Origin: Pseudomonas alloputida
Lineage (GTDB): Bacteria > Pseudomonadota > Gammaproteobacteria > Pseudomonadales > Pseudomonadaceae
Assembly (NCBI RefSeq): GCF_021283545.2
Contig: NZ_CP128540.1
Span: 5,802,501-5,866,500 of the forward strand
Direction: 5' to 3'
DNA length: 64,000 nt
Part shown: piece after piece, positions 58,364 through 64,000 of the stretch
Numbering within the stretch: the stretch's first letter is position 1
Layout of the letters: each line of letters starts with the position of its first letter
Program-made: the position numbers and the translations under genes
The notes under the pieces: model-generated
What the model saw: the letters and a program-made list of their open reading frames with translations, nothing else
What the model was told of the DNA's origin: nothing
Database searches by the model: none

Positions 58364-59770
58364 ATGGGCCTCAATGATCAGTGGATGCAACGCGACCTCA
58401 AGGTCCTGTGGCACCCCTGTACCCAGATGAAAGACCACGAGCAGCTGCCGCTGATCCCTATCAAGCGCGGCGAAGGCGTGTGGCTGGAAGACTTCGAGGG
58501 CAAACGCTACCTGGATGCGGTGAGCAGCTGGTGGGTCAACGTGTTCGGCCATGCCAACCCGCGCATCAACCAGCGCATCAAGGACCAGGTTGACCAGCTC
58601 GAGCACGTGATCCTGGCCGGTTTCAGTCATCAGCCAGTGATCGAGCTGTCCGAACGCCTGGTCGCCATGACCCCGGCCGGTCTCGACCGGGTGTTCTATG
58701 CCGACAATGGCTCGTCGTGCATCGAAGTGGCGCTGAAAATGAGCTTCCACTACTGGCAGAACATCGGCAAACCGGACAAGAAGCGCTTCGTCACCCTGAC
58801 CAACAGCTACCACGGCGAAACCATTGCCGCCATGTCGGTGGGTGATGTGCCGCTGTTCACCGAAACCTACAAGGCGCTGCTGCTCGACACCCTCAAGGTG
58901 CCAAGCCCTGACTGCTACCTGCGCCCCGAGGGCATGAGCTGGGAGGAGCACTCGCGCAACATGTTCCAGGCCATGGAGCAGACCCTGGCCGAACACCACG
59001 CCTCGATCAGCGCCGTGATCGTCGAGCCGCTGATACAGGGTGCCGGTGGCATGCGCATGTACCACCCGGTGTACCTCAAGTTGTTGCGCGAGGCCTGCGA
59101 CCGCTATGACGTGCACCTTATCCACGACGAGATCGCCGTGGGCTTCGGCCGCACCGGCACGATGTTCGCCTGCGAGCAAGCCGGCATCCGCCCGGATTTC
59201 CTGTGCCTGTCCAAGGCCCTGACCGGCGGCTACCTGCCGCTGGCCGCCTGCCTGACCACCGACAAGGTGTACCAGGCGTTCTATGACGATTACCCGACAC
59301 TGCGCGCATTCCTGCACTCGCACAGCTACACCGGCAACCCGCTGGCGTGCGCTGCAGCGCTGGCGACCCTGGATATCTTCGAGCAGGACAACGTGATCGA
59401 GGCCAACAAGGCCCTGGCCACGCGCATGGCCACAGCCACTGCACATTTGGCCGATCATGCTCATGTTGCCGAAATACGCCAGACTGGCATGGCCCTGGCC
59501 ATCGAAATGGTTCAAGACAAGGCAGGCAAGCTTGCCTACCCCTGGCAGGAGCGCCGTGGCCTGAAGGTGTTCGAGCACGCCCTGACCCGCGGCGCCCTGC
59601 TGCGACCGCTGGGCAGCGTGGTGTACTTCCTGCCGCCGTACGTGATCACCCCCGAGCAGATCGACTTCCTTGCCGAAGTGGCCAGCGAAGGCATCGATAT
59701 CGCCACCCGCGACAGCGTCAGTGTCGCAGTACCGGCCAACTTCCACCCCGACTTCCGCGACCCGGGCTAG
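58364..59770 (+). CDS. bioA: Adenosylmethionine-8-amino-7-oxononanoate aminotransferase
   Basis: 468 aa. CAGGAGAAG precedes the ATG at 58364. Class III aminotransferase marks: WHPCTQMKDHEQLPLIPI at the start (BioA-specific), VSSWWVNVFGHANPRIN, NGSSCIEVALKMSFHYW, HLIHDEIAVGFGRTGTMF with the PLP-contact Asp, and Lys in LCLSKALTGGYLPLAA as Schiff-base residue. It converts KAPA to DAPA in biotin synthesis, using SAM as the amino donor. It is unlinked to the other bio genes here, and draws on the SAM pool made by metK in this window. Confidence 0.95.
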   Translation: MGLNDQWMQRDLKVLWHPCTQMKDHEQLPLIPIKRGEGVWLEDFEGKRYLDAVSSWWVNVFGHANPRINQRIKDQVDQLEHVILAGFSHQPVIELSERLVAMTPAGLDRVFYADNGSSCIEVALKMSFHYWQNIGKPDKKRFVTLTNSYHGETIAAMSVGDVPLFTETYKALLLDTLKVPSPDCYLRPEGMSWEEHSRNMFQAMEQTLAEHHASISAVIVEPLIQGAGGMRMYHPVYLKLLREACDRYDVHLIHDEIAVGFGRTGTMFACEQAGIRPDFLCLSKALTGGYLPLAACLTTDKVYQAFYDDYPTLRAFLHSHSYTGNPLACAAALATLDIFEQDNVIEANKALATRMATATAHLADHAHVAEIRQTGMALAIEMVQDKAGKLAYPWQERRGLKVFEHALTRGALLRPLGSVVYFLPPYVITPEQIDFLAEVASEGIDIATRDSVSVAVPANFHPDFRDPG

Positions 59771-59797
59771 GCCCGGCAATTCGCCACACCACTTTTC

Positions 59798-59901
59798 CTG
59801 TGGGAGCGGGCGAGCCCGCGAACAAGGGCGAAGCCCTTGCCAGGCACCGCGGCGCCTGATTCGCGGCGGTTCGACGCATCGACACGCCCGCTCCCACAGG
59901 G
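59798..59901. repeat. REP inverted pair with degenerate inner arm
   Basis: CCTGTGGGAGCGGGCGAGCC from 59798 and an inverted partner ending CGCCCGCTCCCACAGG at 59900; the inner part (59820-59880) has diverged but keeps small hairpins. Between bioA and rsmE. Confidence 0.8.
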
Positions 59902-59933
59902 GATCTGCGTCTCTCTATTTACCGAGCAAACCC

Positions 59934-60653
59934 ATGAGACTGTCCCGCTTCTTCATCGACGCCCCCCTGAGCCTTGGCGAGCACGACCTGCCCGAGGCCC
60001 AGGCCCATTACATTGGCCGCGTGCTGCGCATGGCACCCGGCGACGCCGTGCAGCTGTTCGATGGCAGCGGCCAGGAATACCGTGGTCAGTTGCTCGAGGT
60101 GGGCAAGAAAACTGTCCGCGTCAGCCTTGACCAGGCCTTTGCCGGCCAGGCCGATTCACCGCTGCATGTGCACCTGGGCCAGGGCCTTTCCCGTGGCGAG
60201 CGCATGGACTGGGCGATCCAGAAGGCCACCGAGCTTGGTGCCAACGAAATCACCCCGATCGTCAGCGAGCGCTGCGAAGTGCGCCTGAAAGACGAACGCG
60301 CCGACAAGCGCCTGGCCCACTGGCGCCAAGTGGCGATCAGCGCCTGTGAACAATGCGGGCGTTCTACCTTGCCCGTCATCCACCCACCCGTGACCCTGGC
60401 CGAATGGTTGAGCAGCACCAAGGCTGACCTGAAGCTGGTCCTGCACCCGGTGGCTGAGCCGCTTATCAGCCATGAAAAGCCCGCCACCCTGGCCTTCGTG
60501 ATCGGCCCCGAAGGCGGCCTTAGCGAAGCCGAGGTCGAGCAGGCCAAAGCCGCCGGCTTCCACGCAGCACGCCTTGGCCCGCGCGTGCTGCGCACCGAGA
60601 CCGCGCCGGTGGTGGCGCTGTCGGTGGCACAGCAGTTGTGGGGCGACTTTTAA
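59934..60653 (+). CDS. rsmE: 16S rRNA (uracil-1498-N3)-methyltransferase
   Basis: 239 aa, family length. Start block MRLSRFFIDAPLSLGEHDLPEAQAHYIGRVLRM; central LGQGLSRGERMDWAIQKATELGANEITPI; the SPOUT knot that binds SAM is FVIGPEGGLSEAEVEQA followed by RLGPRVLRTETAPVVALS. It methylates U1498 in the decoding region of 16S rRNA. The ribosome site is weak. The stop TAA at 60651-60653 directly abuts the stop of the convergent gene, with no bases between. Confidence 0.96.
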   Translation: MRLSRFFIDAPLSLGEHDLPEAQAHYIGRVLRMAPGDAVQLFDGSGQEYRGQLLEVGKKTVRVSLDQAFAGQADSPLHVHLGQGLSRGERMDWAIQKATELGANEITPIVSERCEVRLKDERADKRLAHWRQVAISACEQCGRSTLPVIHPPVTLAEWLSSTKADLKLVLHPVAEPLISHEKPATLAFVIGPEGGLSEAEVEQAKAAGFHAARLGPRVLRTETAPVVALSVAQQLWGDF

Positions 60654-61271
60654 CTAGCGCACGTAGAGCGACACCGCCACGAAGTGCATCAGGCTGCCAG
60701 CGATGACGAACAGGTGCCAGATGCCATGCCAGTGGCGGAAACGGCTGTCGAAGGCGAAGAAAATGATGCCGACGGTGTAGAACACGCCGCCGGCAGCCAG
60801 CCAGGCGAAGCCGGCCGTGCCCAGCGAGTTCAGCAGCGGCTTGACTGCCACCAGCACGATCCAGCCCATTACCGCATAGATGATGATCGACAGGATCCGC
60901 GCCTCGGAGCGCGGCTTGATCTCTTGCAACATGCCGATGATCGCCAGCCCCCAGACCACGCCGAACAGGCTCCATCCCCAAGGGCCGCGCAGGCTGACCA
61001 GGCAAAACGGCGTGTAGCTGCCGGCAATCAGCAGATAGATCGACAGGTGGTCGAGCTTGCGCATGATCACTTTCGCCCGCCCACGGGTGCTGTGGTACAG
61101 GGTGGAAATGCTGTACAGCAACAGCAGCGTGCCGCCGTAGATGGAGAAGCTGACGATCTTCCACGGGTCGCCTTGCAGGCCCGCGGCCACGATCAGCCAG
61201 ATGGCACCAATAGCAGCGAGGACGGCACCGACCAGGTGGGTCCAGGCGTTGAAGCGTTCACCGTAATACAT
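60654..61271 (-). CDS. Hemolysin III (PAQR/YqfA) family membrane protein
   Basis: 205 aa with seven hydrophobic helices. Start MYYGERFNAWTHLVGAVLA. Conserved PAQR residues: SISTLYHSTRGRAK with S and H, KLDHLSIYLLIAGSYTPFCL, and the C-terminal RHWHGIWHLFVIAGSLMHF with three histidines that hold a metal in this fold. Despite the name it is not a proven toxin; relatives include hydrolase-like receptors and YqfA. Inner membrane. AGGAGG precedes the ATG at 61271. Confidence 0.92.
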   Translation of the reverse strand: MYYGERFNAWTHLVGAVLAAIGAIWLIVAAGLQGDPWKIVSFSIYGGTLLLLYSISTLYHSTRGRAKVIMRKLDHLSIYLLIAGSYTPFCLVSLRGPWGWSLFGVVWGLAIIGMLQEIKPRSEARILSIIIYAVMGWIVLVAVKPLLNSLGTAGFAWLAAGGVFYTVGIIFFAFDSRFRHWHGIWHLFVIAGSLMHFVAVSLYVR

Positions 61272-61331
61272 GCAAACACAGACCTCCTGAGGTGGGCTGG
61301 GTTCCTGTTGTGATGCTGATGGCTTCGTTCT

Positions 61332-61448
61332 TTGTGGGAGCGGCCTTGTGTCGCGAAAGGGGCGCGAAGCGGCCCCAGGCTTTCATTGCCACTGCATGAA
61401 CCGCCGGGGCTGCTGCGCAGCCCTATCGCGACACAAGGCCGCTCCCAC
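61332..61448. repeat. REP variant inverted pair (GGCCTTGTGTCG type)
   Basis: TGTGGGAGCGGCCTTGTGTC from 61333 and the inverted copy ending GGCCGCTCCCA at 61447, with GC-rich inner hairpins. The same variant forms the long repeat at 54634. Confidence 0.85.
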
Positions 61449-61478
61449 TCCAGACCACCAGGCCCTGCGCCTCACATC

Positions 61479-61952
61479 CTAACCAAGGTCAGGTTGCAGA
61501 TCCGCGTCACGCACCAGCCTTTCCAATGCGACCAGGTCCGGTACCCGCGCCACCTGCTCACCCACCTGCACCGCTGCCAGCTCCAACCTGCCCAGCGCCA
61601 CATCCACGTAGTTCAGCTGGCTGTCGAGCTTGCACGAGCGCGGAATGTCCTGCAGCAACAGCGCCAGGTAGCGCAAACCGGTATCGCCCAACGCATTGAG
61701 CACCACCACGCGAGCCCGCTCGCCGCACGGCGTCTCACCACCGCACGCGGCCTCGAAACCGATCAACGGCAGGCGTTGCTGACGCCAGTCGATCCACCCC
61801 AGGTGCCAGGCGGGGTCGCCATGCTGGCACACCAGGTTACGCTGCCCGCTCAACTCGGCCACCGCCACGTTGGGCAACACCAGCGTGCGGTCGCCCAACG
61901 GCAGCAACAGCCCGGTCAGGCTGCTGCGCTGGCCGGAAATCAGTTCAAGCAT
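61479..61952 (-). CDS. CheW-like adaptor, ChpC type
   Basis: 157 aa. Begins MLELISGQRSSLTGLLLPLGDRTLVLPNVAVAEL, a CheW-fold start, followed by HLGWIDWRQQRLPLIGFEAACGG in the second subdomain. Its ATG at 61952 lies 8 bp inside the end of the chpA/pilL gene, so the two are translated together. It should link a chemoreceptor to the ChpA kinase in the Chp (twitching/surface-sensing) pathway, as ChpC does in P. aeruginosa. The usual chpB methylesterase gene is absent between them. Confidence 0.87.
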   Translation of the reverse strand: MLELISGQRSSLTGLLLPLGDRTLVLPNVAVAELSGQRNLVCQHGDPAWHLGWIDWRQQRLPLIGFEAACGGETPCGERARVVVLNALGDTGLRYLALLLQDIPRSCKLDSQLNYVDVALGRLELAAVQVGEQVARVPDLVALERLVRDADLQPDLG

Positions 61953-64000
61953 GGGCCTGGCTCCAATGGGCGATGCTCTGCAACAGCAGCGATTCCTGGT
62001 ACGGCTTGCCCAGGTATTCGTTGACGCCGATGGCCATGGCGCGGTCCCGGTGCTTCTGCCCGGTACGCGAGGTGATCATGATGATCGGCAAGTCTTTCAG
62101 CCGTGCGTCACGGCGGATGCGTGTGGCCACCTCGAAGCCGTCCATGCGCGGCATTTCGATGTCCAGCAACAACACGTCGGGCCGGTGCTCTTCCAGCAGG
62201 GCCATGGCATCTACACCATCCTTGGCCGTAAGCACGCTCATGCCGTGGCGCTCCAGCAGGCGGCTGGTTACCTTGCGTACGGTTACCGAATCGTCCACCA
62301 CCATCACCAGCAAGGCACGGCGCGGCGCCGGGCCAAGCAACTGGCGTTGGCTACCGCCACCAGGCAAGCGGGCCAGCCGTCGCTGCTGGCCGCGCAGCTG
62401 GCCCAGCAGGTCAAGAATCAGCACCACCCGGCCATCGCCCAGCAGTGTCGCCCCCGATAACCCGGCAACCGCGGCAAACTGCGGCCCCAGGCTTTTCACC
62501 ACGATCTCGCGGCTGGGCGACAGGCTGTCGGCCTGGATGGCGAACGACTGCTCCTTGGAATGCACCAGCAGCACCGGCAACGGCACGCTCTGCCCCAGCA
62601 GCGCGGGGCGCGGCAGGCCTTGCAGCAACTCGCCCAGGTAGCGCAGCTCGTATTCGTGGCCGGCATAGACATAGCGCGGCGAGTCCAGCTGGTAGCACGC
62701 CGCAAGCTCGGCAGGTGGCACGCGGACGATGCCCTCGATGGTATTGAGCGGAATGGCGTATTGCTCTTCGCCCAGGTGCACCATCAGCGCACGGTTGATC
62801 GACACGGTGAACGGCAGGCGGATCAGGAAACGCGCCCCCTTGCCCTGCGCCGACTCGATACTCATCGAGCCACCCAGTTGCTTGACCTCCTCGTGCACCA
62901 CATCCATGCCCAGCCCGCGCCCGGAAATCTGGGTGATCTTTTCGGCGGTGGAAAAGCCTGGCCGCAGGATGAACTGCAGGATCTCGTGGTCACTCAACTG
63001 CGCCTGCGGGTCCAGCAGGCCGCGCTTGATGGCCTTGCGCCGCACCGCCTCCAGGGGCACGCCGGCACCATCATCCGTCATTTCGATGACGATATCGGCG
63101 CCCTCATGCAGCAAATTCAGGTGAATGGTGCCCTGCTCCGGCTTGCCGGCGGCCAGGCGCATTGCGCGGCTTTCCAGGCCGTGGTCAACGGCGTTGCGCA
63201 GCATATGCTCCAGCGGCGCCACCATACGTTCCAGCACGCTGCGGTCCAGTTCGCCCTCGGCATTGCCAACCACCAGTTCCACCTGCTTGCCCAGCTCGCT
63301 GGCCACTTGCCGCACCACGCGCTGCAAGCGCGGCACCAGGCGCTCGAACGGCACCATCAGGGTGGCCGTCAGGCCCTCCTGCAACTGGCTGTTCACCCGC
63401 GCCTGCTGTTGCAGCAGGCTGTAGGCCTCCTGAGCGCGCTGAGCCAGGGTCTCCTTCAGGTCGAGCAGGTCCGAGGCAGACTCGAAGAGGGCCCGTGACA
63501 GCTGCTGCAGCTGGGAGTGGCGGTCCATTTCCAGCGGGTCGAAGTCGTCATAGGCATCGCCTTCGAACTGCTGCCGGCTGGAGATTCGCCCCTGGGTCTC
63601 GACATCCAGACGCAGCAACTGATCACGCATGCGCTCGAGTGTGGTCTCCATCTCGTTGAGGGCGAACTGCGCGTCGTTGACCTGTTGCTCGATGCGCCCC
63701 CGGATGATCGAGTGCTCGCCTGCCAGGTTACCCAGGTCGTCGAGCAGCTCGGCGTCGACCTTGACCATGTCACCCGGTGCCCGCTCTGGCGCTGCTGCCG
63801 GTATTTCGGCGGTGGCAGCTTCTGGCGGCCCCTGGCCCGCGGCACTGTCTGTCAGTGCGGCACTGCTGAAGTTGCGAATGTAGTCGATCAGCGCTGTAGC
63901 GGCATGCAGCGGCTGCCCCAGACGCACAGCGTCAAGCATATGCGCCAGCCGGTCGTGGCAGTTCTGCAGCAGTGCGAACAGTGGCGCACTTGGCGGCAAT
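61945..64000 (-). CDS. chpA: ChpA/PilL CheA-type hybrid histidine kinase, 5' part outside the window
   Basis: The frame stays open to the right edge, so the N-terminal Hpt domains lie outside; about 684 codons are visible. From the N-side: P3 dimerisation helix (DAELLDDLGNLAGEHSIIRGRIEQ), HATPase with N box EHMLRNAVDHGLE, G1 DDGAGV, G2 GRGLGMDVVHEEV, then a CheW-like domain (INRALMVHLGEEQYAIP), and a C-terminal REC domain with Asp in DVLLLDIEMPRMDGFEVA. This is the Chp-type kinase controlling type IV pili and cAMP-linked responses in P. aeruginosa. Downstream, the CheW-like gene overlaps it by 8 bp. In P. putida older annotation this gene is pilL. Confidence 0.93.
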   Translation of the reverse strand, partial: LPPSAPLFALLQNCHDRLAHMLDAVRLGQPLHAATALIDYIRNFSSAALTDSAAGQGPPEAATAEIPAAAPERAPGDMVKVDAELLDDLGNLAGEHSIIRGRIEQQVNDAQFALNEMETTLERMRDQLLRLDVETQGRISSRQQFEGDAYDDFDPLEMDRHSQLQQLSRALFESASDLLDLKETLAQRAQEAYSLLQQQARVNSQLQEGLTATLMVPFERLVPRLQRVVRQVASELGKQVELVVGNAEGELDRSVLERMVAPLEHMLRNAVDHGLESRAMRLAAGKPEQGTIHLNLLHEGADIVIEMTDDGAGVPLEAVRRKAIKRGLLDPQAQLSDHEILQFILRPGFSTAEKITQISGRGLGMDVVHEEVKQLGGSMSIESAQGKGARFLIRLPFTVSINRALMVHLGEEQYAIPLNTIEGIVRVPPAELAACYQLDSPRYVYAGHEYELRYLGELLQGLPRPALLGQSVPLPVLLVHSKEQSFAIQADSLSPSREIVVKSLGPQFAAVAGLSGATLLGDGRVVLILDLLGQLRGQQRRLARLPGGGSQRQLLGPAPRRALLVMVVDDSVTVRKVTSRLLERHGMSVLTAKDGVDAMALLEEHRPDVLLLDIEMPRMDGFEVATRIRRDARLKDLPIIMITSRTGQKHRDRAMAIGVNEYLGKPYQESLLLQSIAHWSQAHA

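Noticed and set aside
58138..58374. Small frames between the amine oxidase and bioA
   Set aside because: No ribosome site, no conserved features, and one merely extends bioA upstream of a strong AGGAG-ATG.

Overview
The window is GC-rich chromosomal DNA from a fluorescent pseudomonad, most likely the Pseudomonas putida group. The evidence is gene content and order recalled from P. putida and P. aeruginosa: putA/putP divergently arranged, a fba-pgk-epd-tkt cluster, metK, an ahcY-metF operon behind an SAH riboswitch, a CfcR-type c-di-GMP response regulator and ChpA-type chemotaxis genes. About a dozen Pseudomonas-type REP elements built on GCGGG-N-CCCGC hairpins are scattered through the window. 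No tRNA, rRNA, CRISPR array or prophage was seen. Almost everything is housekeeping; the only mobile DNA is one intact IS256-family element.

Layout. 1-6119 (minus): a tightly overlapping LPS-core/cell-surface operon (carbamoyltransferase, WapH-like glycosyltransferase, Mig-14, DnpA-type de-N-acetylase, Ssg-like glycosyltransferase cut by the left edge). 6312-13042: rlmJ, then putP and the 1317-residue trifunctional putA, divergent across a 355-bp region holding seven GTTGCA hexamers, the known PutA target. 13183-14544: IS256-family element with imperfect inverted repeats and an 8-bp target duplication. 14795-31180: a membrane protein, an acyl-CoA dehydrogenase, a second TldD/TldE-like pair, an MdtD-type exporter, dbpA, a YhiN-type flavoprotein, a YccS-type protein, an orphan solute-binding protein, an ElaA acetyltransferase, a small HTH protein plus YgjP-like metallopeptidase, and cfcR.

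31393-37682 (minus): central carbon genes fba, pgk, epd and tkt, with two small lipoproteins between them. 37868-40190: a 13-bp-arm palindrome, an ArsR regulator fused to a SAM-dependent methyltransferase domain, and metK. 40364-47682: ligB, a DUF1090 protein, a cytochrome c'-like lipoprotein, mltA, a MAPEG protein, an EamA transporter, a CPA1 antiporter and a thioesterase. 47786-50460: promoter, SAH riboswitch, ahcY, metF and terminator. 50493-64000: an orphan glycosyltransferase-like protein, a solute-binding protein, rhlE with a long leader, yceI and cytochrome b561, a flavin amine oxidase with a low-complexity tail, bioA, rsmE, a hemolysin-III family protein, and a CheW-like gene with the 3' part of chpA/pilL.

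Functional links. The methyl cycle stands out: metK lies behind a putative SAM/SAH-sensing ArsR-methyltransferase regulator, while ahcY-metF, 8 kb away, lies behind an SAH riboswitch. Proline catabolism is a self-contained autoregulated unit. The left operon probably finishes the LPS core. I found no clearly unprecedented system; the best leads are the ArsR-methyltransferase/palindrome/metK unit, the second TldD/TldE pair, the amine oxidase tail and the orphan glycosyltransferase.
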